64,000 bases of DNA from Lacinutrix himadriensis (lineage in GTDB: Bacteria; Bacteroidota; Bacteroidia; Flavobacteriales; Flavobacteriaceae), in the NCBI RefSeq assembly GCF_001418105.1, contig NZ_LIQI01000006.1, positions 287,090 through 351,089 on the forward strand, written 5' to 3'. Each line of letters begins with the position of its first letter. The stretch's first letter is position 1. The position numbers and the translations under genes were made by a program. This document shows, one piece after another, positions 35,145 to 44,922 of the stretch. A model generated the notes under the pieces. The model was given only the letters and a program-made list of their open reading frames with translations. It was not told the DNA's origin and ran no database searches.

Positions 35145-35603
35145 TTACTTCTTTTTAACTTTAATAGACCATTCAAAATTAAATATTGAAACTACTACTC
35201 CATCTACATTTGTACCTATAGATTGCATCCAGATGGTTTGTCCTTCTCCCGTTTCTATTGCTTTCGTCATTGCTGCATCAATTTTACTCCCATCATTACA
35301 GGTAAAGGTAATTCTGCCCGTTGCTTTTTTTGTAAAAATCGCATTATTGGTAGTAACAAGCATCGAAATATTTTTTCCGCTTTCTTTAATCTTCATCATC
35401 ATTAATGACCCTGTTGTTAACTCGGCAGCCATACCTTGTACCGCCCAAAACAACGACTTAAAAGGATTTTGATTTATCCATCTATGCTTAACAGATACGA
35501 CACAAGAGTTGTCATCAATAGCTTTAACGCGAATTCCTGTAAAAAAAACAGAAGGTAGTTTTAGTAGGTTAAACGAATTTATCTTTCCTGGTGTTAGCTT
35601 CAT
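35145..35603 (-). CDS. DUF4442 hotdog-fold protein (thioesterase-like)
   Basis: The 152-residue product has a DUF4442/hotdog-fold core: SVKHRWINQNPFKSLFWAVQGMAAELTTG (about 40-70) and ISMLVTTNNAIFTKKATGRITFTC. Members are putative acyl-CoA thioesterases without proven activity. I start at 35603 (MKLTPGKINSF), because the longer form adds 14 residues not expected for the family. It stands alone. Confidence 0.82.
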   Translation of the reverse strand: MKLTPGKINSFNLLKLPSVFFTGIRVKAIDDNSCVVSVKHRWINQNPFKSLFWAVQGMAAELTTGSLMMMKIKESGKNISMLVTTNNAIFTKKATGRITFTCNDGSKIDAAMTKAIETGEGQTIWMQSIGTNVDGVVVSIFNFEWSIKVKKK

Positions 35604-35709
35604 TTTTATATTAGTTTCCTCAAAAATATCGAAAAAAAATGACAATCCAATTTGTTAATTTTTTGTTAATTTTTAGTACTATGCGTAACATAATACCTTT
35701 TTAAAGACA

Positions 35710-35717
35710 TATATTTG
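35710..35717 (+). promoter_or_regulatory. Putative -7 element of the DUF4870 gene
   Basis: TATATTTG within CATATATTTGTAT lies 30 bases before the ATG. The same word precedes the GIN-domain gene at 39378. No clear -33 element. Confidence 0.5.
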
Positions 35718-35746
35718 TATAAGAAACTATTATATACTTTTTAATC

Positions 35747-36193
35747 ATGGAAAATAACCATCAAAAAAACATTGCAACTTTTATTCATTTATCTACCTTT
35801 TCTAGGTTTATTATTCCTCTAGGAAATTTTATTGGTCCGATAATACTTTGGGTTGCTAATAAGGATAAATCCGAATTTGTAGATGCCCATGGTAAGCAAG
35901 CAATTAATTTTCAGATTAGCATTTTACTATATAGTATTGTAATAGGATTGCTAACGGTTCCGTTTTTCATCTTTAATATTTTTAAACAAATAGACTTTAT
36001 AGACATTAATGTTTTTGAAAATATTAGCATCAACTTAGACAAGCCTTCTCCGCTATTATATATAGGTGGTGCTTTTGCAGGATTAGCGATTATAGCTTTC
36101 TTATTAGAACTTGTTTTTATAATCAAAGCAAGTTTAACAGCAAGAGATGGCCAATTGTTTAATTACCCATTAACCATCAATTTTTTAAAATAA
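35747..36193 (+). CDS. DUF4870 membrane protein
   Basis: A 148-residue inner-membrane protein with three to four helices. It has the family hallmark IPLGNFIGPIILWVANKDKSEFVDAHGKQAINFQIS (about 22-57), then hydrophobic segments at about 55-75 and 100-130. Function unknown; members often sit next to PadR and PspC genes, as here. It lies 95 bases ahead of the PadR regulator. Confidence 0.88.
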   Translation: MENNHQKNIATFIHLSTFSRFIIPLGNFIGPIILWVANKDKSEFVDAHGKQAINFQISILLYSIVIGLLTVPFFIFNIFKQIDFIDINVFENISINLDKPSPLLYIGGAFAGLAIIAFLLELVFIIKASLTARDGQLFNYPLTINFLK

Positions 36194-36288
36194 ATTACAC
36201 GAACTAATCACTCGTTATTTACATAATTACGAATCATCAATCTCATCCATCAAAAAATGAACAGTTATAACAAAATCAAAAGAAAACT

Positions 36289-36633
36289 ATGAAGATAGAA
36301 AACACAAAAGCACAAATGCGAAAAGGTGTTTTAGAATACTGCATATTATCTGTCTTAAAAGACAATGATGCCTATGTTGCAGAAATTCTTGGAACATTAA
36401 AAGACGCTAAATTGCTAGTAGTAGAAGGAACTATTTACCCTTTACTTACTAGATTAAAAAACGCAGGACTTCTTAATTACAGATGGGAAGAATCCACCTC
36501 AGGACCTCCAAGAAAGTATTATGGTTTAACAGAAACAGGAAAACTTTTTCTTAAAGAATTAACCACTACTTGGAACGAATTACAAAACGCAGTGAATATA
36601 GTAACAAGACAAAAACCAACGAAAAATGAATAA
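36289..36633 (+). CDS. PadR-family transcriptional regulator
   Basis: A 114-residue winged-helix repressor with the PadR pattern: MRKGVLEYCILSVLKDNDAYVAEIL, VVEGTIYPLLTRLKNAGLLNYRWEES and PPRKYYGLTETGKLFL. PadR proteins respond to small molecules and repress neighbouring genes. The stop overlaps the PspC-domain gene by 8 bp, so the two are translationally coupled. In Bacteroidota this gene pair is a standard unit whose signal is not known. Confidence 0.94.
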   Translation: MKIENTKAQMRKGVLEYCILSVLKDNDAYVAEILGTLKDAKLLVVEGTIYPLLTRLKNAGLLNYRWEESTSGPPRKYYGLTETGKLFLKELTTTWNELQNAVNIVTRQKPTKNE

Positions 36634-38431
36634 AACAGTCAACATAAATTTAGCAGGTATATTTTTTCATATAGATGAAGATGCATACACAAAATTACAA
36701 CGCTATTTGGAGGCTATTAAACGTTCGTTTACAGACTCTCAAGGTCGTTCGGAAATCATTTCGGACATTGAAGCAAGAATTGCAGAACTTTTTAACGAGC
36801 GTGTTAAACACAACAAGCAAGTTATTGGTGTAAAAGAAGTAGACGATGTAATTACCATTATGGGACAACCAGAGGATTACATTGTAGACGATGAAATATT
36901 TGAAGACGAACCTAAGCAACACTCTAGTAACAGAACTGCTTCTAGAAAGCTTTTTAGAGATACAGACAACTCTTATGTTGGTGGTGTTTCGGCTGGATTA
37001 TCGCATTATTTCGGTATCGACGCTATTTGGATTCGTTTAATATGGATTCTATTAATCTTTGGTGCAGGAACAGGAGTTTTACTGTACATATTATTATGGA
37101 TTTTAGTTCCGGAAGCAAAAACCACCAGTGATAAACTAATGATGAAAGGCGAGCCTGTTAACATTAGTAATATTGAAAAGAAAATTAAGGATGGTATTTC
37201 TACGGTTTCCGACGTTGCAAAAAACGTTTCCGACTCGGTTAGTGATGCTGCAAAAAATATCGACTTTAAAAAAAAAAGTAACTCCTTAAAATCGACTTCT
37301 ACATCGTTCTTTGACACTATTGGAGACATTTTTATGTTTTTCTTAAAAGTAGCAGCAAAATTTATAGGAATTATTCTAATCATCATTGGTGCTTCGGCAT
37401 TAATCGGATTAATAATAGGTATGTTTACCGTTGGTATTTCTGATGCTATAAATGTTCCTGGATTTGATATTGTAGATACTGCAAATGCAGCAGGAACTCC
37501 AGTTTGGCTTGTTTCGCTTTTATCCTTATTCGCAATTGGTATTCCGTTTTTCTTTATCTTTTATTTAGGCTTAAAAATTCTGATTAACAACCTTAGATCG
37601 ATTGGTAACATTGCAAAATTCTCGTTACTAGGTTTATGGTTAATGGCTATCATTGGATTAGTTGTAATTGGTGTTACGCAGGCTACAGAACATGCTTTTG
37701 ATGCTACGGTGAATGAAAAAGAAGAGTACAACATCACTGCAAAGGATACCTTAAATATTAAAATGATGGACAATAATGCGTACAATAAAAGTATGCATAG
37801 AAGCGGAAACTCTTTTTACTTAGCATACGGAGATAATGATGAAAAAATTATCTATTCTTCAGACATAAAAATAACGATTAGATCTACCGAAGATTCCATC
37901 GCTACTTTACATGTGGAAAAAAATGCAGATGGTAACAGTTATCAAACCGCTAAAGAACGTGCAGAAAACATAATTTACAAGTATGCACTAGTTAACAATA
38001 CGATACAACTGGATAAGTATTTAACAACCGATGCTGAAAATAAATTTAGCGATCAAGAGATTAAATTAACCTTATATATCCCAGAAGGAACGGTTTTAAA
38101 ATTAAACAAGAATACAAGGTCCTTTTTAAATCATTATACGTCCAACAACAATTTAGTTACATATAGAGATGCTGGACATTATTTTAAAATCCTTAATGAC
38201 GAAGCTGCTTGTTTAGATTGTCCGGAAGAAGACGAAGACGAAAAAGACTATAAAATTAAAATAAATGTTAATGATGAAGAAGGAAGTATTAACATCCATA
38301 ACGATGGTCTAGAAATTAAAACGAAAGATTCTAATCTAAAAATTGACGAAAATGGCGTTAGAGGAAATGCTAACGACGTAAAAGTACATATCGATGAAGA
38401 TGGTATTCAAATACATTCAGACGACGATTAA
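36626..38431 (+). CDS. PspC-domain membrane protein
   Basis: A 601-residue envelope protein. The N-terminus (about 1-100) is a helical cytoplasmic region. A PspC domain follows (about 105-170, SYVGGVSAGLSHYFGIDAIWIRLIWI), then further membrane helices near 235-275, 290-320 and 335-355, and a large soluble C-terminal region with a repetitive acidic end (DEEGSINIHNDGLEIKTKDS). PspC senses envelope stress in enterobacteria. The PadR coupling suggests regulated expression. It is followed by two GIN-domain genes. Confidence 0.9.
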   Translation: MNKTVNINLAGIFFHIDEDAYTKLQRYLEAIKRSFTDSQGRSEIISDIEARIAELFNERVKHNKQVIGVKEVDDVITIMGQPEDYIVDDEIFEDEPKQHSSNRTASRKLFRDTDNSYVGGVSAGLSHYFGIDAIWIRLIWILLIFGAGTGVLLYILLWILVPEAKTTSDKLMMKGEPVNISNIEKKIKDGISTVSDVAKNVSDSVSDAAKNIDFKKKSNSLKSTSTSFFDTIGDIFMFFLKVAAKFIGIILIIIGASALIGLIIGMFTVGISDAINVPGFDIVDTANAAGTPVWLVSLLSLFAIGIPFFFIFYLGLKILINNLRSIGNIAKFSLLGLWLMAIIGLVVIGVTQATEHAFDATVNEKEEYNITAKDTLNIKMMDNNAYNKSMHRSGNSFYLAYGDNDEKIIYSSDIKITIRSTEDSIATLHVEKNADGNSYQTAKERAENIIYKYALVNNTIQLDKYLTTDAENKFSDQEIKLTLYIPEGTVLKLNKNTRSFLNHYTSNNNLVTYRDAGHYFKILNDEAACLDCPEEDEDEKDYKIKINVNDEEGSINIHNDGLEIKTKDSNLKIDENGVRGNANDVKVHIDEDGIQIHSDDD

Positions 38432-38535
38432 CAATTCATCATTATAAAACAACAATTCAGATATTTAAGTTATTAATCACTAACAAAAAATATAATATTT
38501 GAACTATTAATCAATCAATCAAAAAACGAACAATT

Positions 38536-39264
38536 ATGACCACACTAGCCAAAATCATTATAACATTGCTAATTAGCTTGTTATTTACGTCTTGTAATTT
38601 TGATGTTAATTTTAACAACGGAATTAACGGAACAGGAAACGTTTCTACAGAAAATAGAAATATTGAAGGTACTTTTACTTCTATAAAAGTAAGTAATGGA
38701 TTAGACCTTTATTTAACCCAAGGCGAAAATGTTACATTAACTGTAGAAGCAGATCAAAATCTTCATGAACTTATTAAGACCGAAGTAGAAAACGGTACCT
38801 TAAGAATTTATGCAGATAAAAATATAGGTAACGCAGATTCTAAAAAAATCAGACTAAGCTTTAAAGATATTTCAAGCATTAAGTCTACCAGCGGAAGTGA
38901 TGTTTATTCTATAAATACCATTACTGCTAATCATTTAGAATTGAGTACCACTAGCGGAAGTGATATGGATTTAGATATTAATGTAGAAACATTAGATTGT
39001 AAATCTACAAGCGGAAGCGATTTAGTATTAAGAGGAACTGCAAACTCCCTAACCGCGCATGCCACTAGCGGAAGCGATATTGAAGCACAAAACTTAATAA
39101 CCAACTCGTCAAAGGTAAAAGCTACAAGTGGCGCAGGAATTACAGTAAACACAAAAAAGGAATTATACGCCAAAGCTACTAGTGGTGGAGACATTTCTTA
39201 TTATGGAAATCCTGTATTTATAGAAAAAAGCGATGGTGTCTCTGGCAGTATCCGTAAACAATAA
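38536..39264 (+). CDS. GIN-domain (DUF2807) lipoprotein
   Basis: A 242-residue lipoprotein (lipobox FTSC, about residue 21) with a putative auto-transporter-adhesin head GIN domain. A regular ladder of TSGSD motifs (STSGSDVYS, TTSGSDMDL, STSGSDLVL, ATSGSDIEA, ATSGAGITV, ATSGGDISY, from about 118 to 222) indicates a right-handed beta-helix. It lies 104 bases after the PspC gene, and its partner GIN gene follows. Ligand unknown. Confidence 0.9.
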   Translation: MTTLAKIIITLLISLLFTSCNFDVNFNNGINGTGNVSTENRNIEGTFTSIKVSNGLDLYLTQGENVTLTVEADQNLHELIKTEVENGTLRIYADKNIGNADSKKIRLSFKDISSIKSTSGSDVYSINTITANHLELSTTSGSDMDLDINVETLDCKSTSGSDLVLRGTANSLTAHATSGSDIEAQNLITNSSKVKATSGAGITVNTKKELYAKATSGGDISYYGNPVFIEKSDGVSGSIRKQ

Positions 39265-39296
39265 AACCAACCAATTTTGCTGAATTTATTTAGCAT

Positions 39297-39338
39297 AAAA
39301 AACCATTCTAAACTTAAAATCAAGTTTGGGATGGTTTT
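39297..39338 (+). terminator. Intrinsic terminator
   Basis: AAAACCAT and AACTT pair with AAGTT and ATGGTTTT across a short loop, with T residues after the stem. It separates the two GIN-domain genes. Confidence 0.7.
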
Positions 39339-39342
39339 TGCA

Positions 39343-39350
39343 TATATTTG
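39343..39350 (+). promoter_or_regulatory. Putative -7 element of the second GIN-domain gene
   Basis: TATATTTG, 27 bases before the start at 39378, directly after the terminator. It indicates that this gene has its own promoter. Confidence 0.5.
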
Positions 39351-39377
39351 TATACATAACAATTAATTACAAAATAA

Positions 39378-40226
39378 ATGTTTAAAAAAGGACTCTTGAC
39401 GCTATGTATTGCAATGCTTGCTGTAAAAGGATTTGCTCAAGAAAAGGTAAAAGGGAATAAAAATGTTACTACTGTAGAAACTATAATAGACGATTTTAAC
39501 ACGATTACTTTTGGTGATAAATTTGAAATAGAATTAATACAAAGTGATGCCGCTTCCGTTGAAATTGAAACCGATGAAAACTTACATGAAATCATTGAGT
39601 TTTCGGTAAAAGATAGTGTACTAAGTTTTAGTACTTCGGCAAAAATACAATCTAGTAAAAGATTAAATATTGTTGTAAACATTACTAAAAGCCTTCGTTA
39701 TATAGAAGTCAATGATGATGCAGAAGTTAGTGCTGCTAATACACTTAAAAACGATTCGTTAGAATTAAAAATTAACGACTATGCAAAAGCTTTTCTAAAC
39801 ATTAAAAACAAAAAATTCACCCTTACCAACAATAACAGATCCACTTTTGGTATCAGTTCAAAATCTAAGCTGAATATAGAAAGTGATAAGGTGATTATAG
39901 AACTAAATGAAAACAGTAAAACCGAAGCTTTAATAGAAACCGATAGTTTAAAAGTAGAAATGTACCAAGGTGCTTTTGCTAAACTGGAAGGTGATGTAGA
40001 ACATGCAGTGCTTAACACGATTAATTCTTCCGATTTTTCAGCTAAAAACTTAACCATAAACACCTGTAATCTAATTATTGAAGATTCTAGTGATGCTACA
40101 ATACATGTTGTAAATGAATTAACGCTCGAAGCTTCTGGAACTAGCGATGTGAATCTTTATGGAGATCCTAAAATAACCATCAACAAGTTTAAAGGTACTT
40201 CTACGTTGCATAAAAAGGAATTATAG
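39378..40226 (+). CDS. GIN-domain (DUF2807-like) secreted protein
   Basis: The 282-residue protein has a signal peptide ending GFAQ (about 20) and a DUF2807-like domain: IETDENLHEIIEFSVKDSVLSFS (about 65-87), SLRYIEVNDDAEVSAANTL and a late GTSDVNLYGDPKITINKFKG. The TSGSD ladder of its neighbour is less regular here. It is probably a beta-helical envelope protein. It has its own promoter and terminator. Confidence 0.85.
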   Translation: MFKKGLLTLCIAMLAVKGFAQEKVKGNKNVTTVETIIDDFNTITFGDKFEIELIQSDAASVEIETDENLHEIIEFSVKDSVLSFSTSAKIQSSKRLNIVVNITKSLRYIEVNDDAEVSAANTLKNDSLELKINDYAKAFLNIKNKKFTLTNNNRSTFGISSKSKLNIESDKVIIELNENSKTEALIETDSLKVEMYQGAFAKLEGDVEHAVLNTINSSDFSAKNLTINTCNLIIEDSSDATIHVVNELTLEASGTSDVNLYGDPKITINKFKGTSTLHKKEL

Positions 40227-40274
40227 AATTACTCTAAACGTAACGTATTACGCTACATTTAAATGTCTTATAAT

Positions 40275-40306
40275 AAAAAACCCGAAGCAAATGCTTCGGG
40301 TTTTTT
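40275..40306. terminator. Bidirectional intrinsic terminator
   Basis: A perfect 15-bp stem, AAAAAACCCGAAGCA with its complement, and a 2-base loop. It lies between convergent genes and serves both. Confidence 0.9.
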
Positions 40307-40308
40307 AT

Positions 40309-42462
40309 TTAATTCTTTACAGGTGTCTTTATCTGAAAATCTGGATGACCAGATTGCCAATAAAAGAAAGAGAATACATTTGAAAATTCGTCAAGAGTAT
40401 CTGTAATCGTTGTTCGTCCGCCATGACCACCTTCAAAATTTGTTAAAAACAAAATAGGTTTATCCGAAGTATTTGCTGTTTGTATTCGAGCAGCAAACTT
40501 AGCAGGTTGCCAAGCAATCACACGAGGGTCATTTATTCCTGCCGTAATTAAAGTCGCCGGATACGCCGTATTATCTTTCACGTGATGATACGAATCCATC
40601 TCTAATAATCCTTTAAATTCTAAAGGATCTTTTACGGTACCAAACTCTGGAGCATTAACGGGTCCATTAGGTGTTTCTTCCATTCTTACTGTATTCATTG
40701 CACCTACCATAGGTGCCGCAGCTGTAAATAAATCTGGTCGTTCCGTAATCGATCTACCAACAAAAATACCTCCTGCACTTCCTCCAAAAATAGATAGTTT
40801 ATTGGAGTTGGTATATTTTTCATCTATTAAATATTCAGCAGTTGCTATAGCGTCCTTCCACGTATTGGGTTTATTTAGTTTCTGTCCTGCTTTATGCCAG
40901 CCATCTCCTAACTCACCTCCTCCTCTAACATGAGGAATTACCAAAACGCCATTATATAATGTAAAAGCTAATGTAATAGGACTAAAAAAGGGATTAATAG
41001 AATTCCCATAAGATCCATATCCATAAATAACGGTTGGATTATTACCATCCATTTTTAAATCTTTATTATGAACAATAGAAACAGGAACCATTACTCCGTC
41101 ATGCGATTTCACCATAACCTCTTTGGCTATTAAATTATCTAACTCTGGATATGCTACAGGTGCAGATAAAGGTTCATGTATAAAGCTATTTGTTTTTGGG
41201 TTGTATTTAAGGCGTTTATAAGGGGAAGTCCAGCCTGCAATAGTAACCCAAATGTCACTAAAATCACCATTTTTATTAGTTAAAAAAGCTTGTCCTGCTG
41301 TAAAAGGAAGTTTTAGTTCTTGCGCTTCTTTTTTATTGTTGGCTAGATAATACACTTTAGCTTCCACACCATTTTTTATAGTAACATAATACAATCCATC
41401 TTTTGTAGCTTTAAATTCCGTTATGATTTCATTTTCGCTTTCATTAACAACCGTTTCTGAATTAGAAAAGGAAGGATTTGTAATTGGAGCCTTTGTAATT
41501 CTATAATTAGGCGCATCTTTAAAAGTTAAATAATACACATTATTTTTATCTGTTTCTACATTAATAACTTCATCCTTTTGTGCTGCTATCGTTTTCCAAT
41601 TATTGGAATCCTTAGCATATAATTTTAGTCGTTTATCTACGGAAACAACTAGAGCCACCTCCAAATTGGCAACTTTATCATAATACACTATAGGAAACTC
41701 CATTTCATCCATTTGAAGTTCTGGATTTGTTTTACTTGAAAAGTATTCCATATCAGAAGATTGATCCGTTCCAATTACATGAGCAAATACTTTGGTGTTT
41801 TTTTGTCTATTAACATCTGTAACATCTGCCGAGTTTAATCGATTATAGTAAAAGGAATCTCCAGACTTAAGCCAAGAAACTTCTTGTGCTAATAACAAGG
41901 TCTCATCAAACTGTTTCCCATTTTCATTAAAAATAATGACTTCATCATTTTCAGATCCATTAGGTGATATACTGACGGCTATTTTATCGCCTTTAATATT
42001 TGGTGATATGGCGGATACGGTATAAAGTTTTTCGGAATCTGTACTATAATTTACTGGATCGAAAAACAGTGTTTCTTTACCTGTATAACCATCGCGTTTA
42101 TACATTTTTCCTATTTCTTCTCCTGGTTTGCGTTTTAAATAATAATACACATCGTTGTCGGTTATACGGACATTAAATATGCTTGAAGATTGACGTTCCA
42201 TCAACTCTTTCATTTTTTCAAAAAGTTCTTTTCTACCTGAAATACTATTTAAAACGGAGTTTGCGTAGTTTGCATTACTCTTCATCCAAACATGCACATC
42301 CGGATTCGCCAAATCCTCCATGTATTGATAAGGATCTTCTAAGGAAACACCATGGTATTCATTAGAGACATTTTTAATTGGAGCTAATTCGGGTTTAACA
42401 GCGTCTTGTGCTGTTATTGTAGATAAGAAAGCGAATAAAATTGCGCATAGAACTTTTTTCAT
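40309..42462 (-). CDS. Prolyl oligopeptidase family serine peptidase (S9A)
   Basis: A 717-residue exported peptidase with signal peptide to TITAQ. The N-terminal beta-propeller (about 75-430) opens with the family block YHGVSLEDPYQYMEDL. The hydrolase domain has YGSYG, the nucleophile S562 in FGGSAGG, an acid near GINDPRV (about 650) and the histidine in EGGHGG near 690. It cuts proline-containing oligopeptides, here in the periplasm or outside. A change from the usual GGSNGG to GGSAGG is mild. Length matches the family. Confidence 0.94.
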   Translation of the reverse strand: MKKVLCAILFAFLSTITAQDAVKPELAPIKNVSNEYHGVSLEDPYQYMEDLANPDVHVWMKSNANYANSVLNSISGRKELFEKMKELMERQSSSIFNVRITDNDVYYYLKRKPGEEIGKMYKRDGYTGKETLFFDPVNYSTDSEKLYTVSAISPNIKGDKIAVSISPNGSENDEVIIFNENGKQFDETLLLAQEVSWLKSGDSFYYNRLNSADVTDVNRQKNTKVFAHVIGTDQSSDMEYFSSKTNPELQMDEMEFPIVYYDKVANLEVALVVSVDKRLKLYAKDSNNWKTIAAQKDEVINVETDKNNVYYLTFKDAPNYRITKAPITNPSFSNSETVVNESENEIITEFKATKDGLYYVTIKNGVEAKVYYLANNKKEAQELKLPFTAGQAFLTNKNGDFSDIWVTIAGWTSPYKRLKYNPKTNSFIHEPLSAPVAYPELDNLIAKEVMVKSHDGVMVPVSIVHNKDLKMDGNNPTVIYGYGSYGNSINPFFSPITLAFTLYNGVLVIPHVRGGGELGDGWHKAGQKLNKPNTWKDAIATAEYLIDEKYTNSNKLSIFGGSAGGIFVGRSITERPDLFTAAAPMVGAMNTVRMEETPNGPVNAPEFGTVKDPLEFKGLLEMDSYHHVKDNTAYPATLITAGINDPRVIAWQPAKFAARIQTANTSDKPILFLTNFEGGHGGRTTITDTLDEFSNVFSFFYWQSGHPDFQIKTPVKN

Positions 42463-42526
42463 AATATTTAAATTTATGAGTTAATAAAATGCTATTCATC
42501 GCTATAAGAGAAATACTAAGTTACAA

Positions 42527-42554
42527 AAAAAACGAAGCTTTCGCTTCGTTTTTT
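42527..42554 (-). terminator. Intrinsic terminator of trxB
   Basis: A 12-bp perfect stem (AAAAAACGAAGC with GCTTCGTTTTTT) and a TTTC loop, 33 bases past the trxB stop. Confidence 0.88.
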
Positions 42555-42586
42555 AGTGTATTTAATTGCAATTCAAGTGTTTATAC

Positions 42587-43570
42587 CTAGTTATAATTAG
42601 ATGTTGAAACCTCAAAGGTACTATCTTTAGCAGCTAAATAACGTTCTGCATCTAAAGCAGCCATACAACCAGTTCCAGCAGCAGTAATTGCTTGTCTGTA
42701 AACATGATCTGCAGCATCACCAGATACAAAAACACCATCTACATTAGTTTTAGAAGTTCCTGGTTTTGCATTAATAATGTAACCCGTTTCATCTAAATCT
42801 AAGAATCCTTTAAAGATATCAGTATTTGGTTTGTGACCAATGGCTACAAAAAATCCTGTGGCAGGAATATCTGTAGTTTCCTTCGTTTTATTGTTTAAAA
42901 CTCGCACACCAGTAACTACTTGTCCGTCACCTAAAACTTCTTCTGTTTCTGTATTGAACAAAATTTCAATATTTTCTGTATTTGCTACACGAGCTGCCAT
43001 GATTTTAGAAGCTCTAAATTCATCACGTCGCACTAACATAGTCACTTTTTTACAAAGCTTAGATAAGTAATGTGCTTCTTCACAAGCGCTATCTCCTGCT
43101 CCAACAATTACTACTTCTTGATTTCTGTAGAAAAAACCATCACAAACTGCACAAGCGGAAACTCCACCTCCAAGCTTTAAATATTTTTGTTCTGAATCTA
43201 ATCCTAGATATTTTGCAGAAGCTCCTGTAGATATAATTACGGTATCACAGTGAATTTCTTTCGTTTCGTTTATCCATACTTTATGTACATCTCCAGAGAA
43301 ATCTACTTTTGTAACCCAACCATCACGAACATCTGTTTCAAAACGTTCTGCTTGTGCTTGAAGCTCCATCATCATTGCTGGTCCTGTAATTCCTTCCGGG
43401 TAACCTGGAAAGTTTTCTACTTCATTTGTTGTAGTTAACTGTCCTCCTGGTTGTGTACCTTGGTATAAAACAGGTTTCATATTAGCTCTGGCTGCATAGA
43501 TTGCTGCTGTATAACCAGCAGGACCAGATCCTATTATTAGGCATTTTACTTTTTCAATTGTATCAGACAT
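42587..43570 (-). CDS. trxB: Thioredoxin reductase
   Basis: NADPH-dependent flavoenzyme that reduces thioredoxin in the cytoplasm. The 327-residue product has the FAD motif GSGPAGYTAA (about 14-23), redox cysteines C140 and C143 in CAVCDG, the NADPH motif GAGDSACEEA and VFVSGDAADHVYRQ near the end. Length is typical. It is monocistronic, with a terminator after it and a promoter-like TACTTTTG before it. Confidence 0.97.
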   Translation of the reverse strand: MSDTIEKVKCLIIGSGPAGYTAAIYAARANMKPVLYQGTQPGGQLTTTNEVENFPGYPEGITGPAMMMELQAQAERFETDVRDGWVTKVDFSGDVHKVWINETKEIHCDTVIISTGASAKYLGLDSEQKYLKLGGGVSACAVCDGFFYRNQEVVIVGAGDSACEEAHYLSKLCKKVTMLVRRDEFRASKIMAARVANTENIEILFNTETEEVLGDGQVVTGVRVLNNKTKETTDIPATGFFVAIGHKPNTDIFKGFLDLDETGYIINAKPGTSKTNVDGVFVSGDAADHVYRQAITAAGTGCMAALDAERYLAAKDSTFEVSTSNYN

Positions 43571-43594
43571 AATTTTAGTATCTTATTATATATA

Positions 43595-43602
43595 CAAAAG
43601 TA
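43595..43602 (-). promoter_or_regulatory. Putative -7 element of trxB
   Basis: On the minus strand, TACTTTTG matches TAnnTTTG 25 bases before the ATG. No -33 TTG at the expected distance. Confidence 0.45.
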
Positions 43603-43791
43603 GGATTTTTGATAGAAACCTTACGGTTAAGTTATCAACAGTTATTATCTATTCATAACAATTATTGATGTCTCTATAAACAGCCTAAGTATTTTGTTCG
43701 TTTATAATCTTTCCGATTTAATTTAATCTAAAATTTAGCAATACAGTTAACATGTTATCTAAAACGATTAATCTTTTATGCGACTTAGGCA

Positions 43792-43799
43792 TACCTTTG
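43792..43799 (+). promoter_or_regulatory. Putative -7 element of the AI-2E transporter gene
   Basis: TACCTTTG lies 73 bases before the ATG, in the roughly 300-base divergent region between trxB and this gene. The rest of that region is AT-rich and shows nothing else I can name. Confidence 0.45.
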
Positions 43800-43871
43800 A
43801 AAGTAGCAAAACCATCTGTTTATTAACTATAGTAATTACCTTTAAAACAAAACCAATAATTCCAATTTAAA

Positions 43872-44882
43872 ATGAAGCAAATTAGCCATAAACTTATTAA
43901 TCAGCTCTTTCTATTAGTTATCATACTGTCCATAGCAAGTCTTATTATATTAAAAATACTGCCTTACTTTTCAGGGGTTTTAGGCGCCATAACCATGTAT
44001 GTCTTACTACGCAAACCAATGAAAAAATTGGTACAGAAGGGTTGGAATAAAGAACTTGCTGCTATCGTTTTATTAATCTTATCGTTTATATGTATTTTAT
44101 TACCTGTTACCGGAATCGTATTTATGTTAGGAAATAAAATTAGTAATGCTGCTGAAAATTCAGAACGTGTTACCAACGCTATTAAATTACAGCTTGAAAG
44201 AATTGAAAACGCTTTAGGCTATAATTTTAGTTCCCAAATAGATGCCTCTCAAGTCTCTAGCATCGTTTCTGAAAAACTACAAAGTATTGCAGGTAGTACT
44301 TTTGAAGTCGCTATTGCCATCTTCATTATGTATTTCTTACTTTTTTATATGTTAACAAATAGACGAAAATTAAGAGAAAGCCTGTTTGCATATATTCCTC
44401 TACATAAAGACAATTTAAAAATTATTGGCGAAGATGTTAATGTTATGGTACGTTCTAATGCATTAGGAATCCCTCTAGTTGCTATCGCTCAAGGTATTGT
44501 TGCACTTATTGGATTTTTAATTTTCGGAATAGAGAATCCGTTCTTCTGGTTTGTTATGGTAACCATAGGTTCTATGATTCCGTTTGTTGGCGGCATGCTA
44601 GGTATAATACCTGCGTTTATATTAACCTACGCTAATGGAGATGCTTTTCAAGCTTGGGGAATACTACTATACGGACTAATAGTTGTTGGTTCTACAGATA
44701 ACTTAATTCGACTTTTTGTTCTAAAAAAGTTAGACAACGTACATCCATTAATTACTTTAATTGGTGTTATTATTGGTGTGCCTTTATTCGGTTTTATAGG
44801 ATTAATTTTTGGTCCGTTATTGTTAAGTCTATTCCTGGTAATGGTTCGGATTTATAAAAAGGAATACAGCGAAGAAATATAA
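43872..44882 (+). CDS. AI-2E family transporter
   Basis: A 336-residue inner-membrane protein with about seven to eight helices and the PF01594 pattern: an N-terminal helix pair, a soluble mid-region (about 95-145), then AIAQGIVALIGFLIFG, MIPFVGGMLGIIPAFIL and HPLITLIGVIIGVPLFGFIGLIFGPLLLSL. The family includes the E. coli TqsA quorum-signal exporter and sodium/proton antiporters, so substrate is open. A conserved ArsC-like pseudo-enzyme gene follows 40 bases later. Confidence 0.93.
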   Translation: MKQISHKLINQLFLLVIILSIASLIILKILPYFSGVLGAITMYVLLRKPMKKLVQKGWNKELAAIVLLILSFICILLPVTGIVFMLGNKISNAAENSERVTNAIKLQLERIENALGYNFSSQIDASQVSSIVSEKLQSIAGSTFEVAIAIFIMYFLLFYMLTNRRKLRESLFAYIPLHKDNLKIIGEDVNVMVRSNALGIPLVAIAQGIVALIGFLIFGIENPFFWFVMVTIGSMIPFVGGMLGIIPAFILTYANGDAFQAWGILLYGLIVVGSTDNLIRLFVLKKLDNVHPLITLIGVIIGVPLFGFIGLIFGPLLLSLFLVMVRIYKKEYSEEI

Positions 44883-44922
44883 ATACGCTTTAAGAAACAA
44901 GTATAACTAAATTTAAAAACAA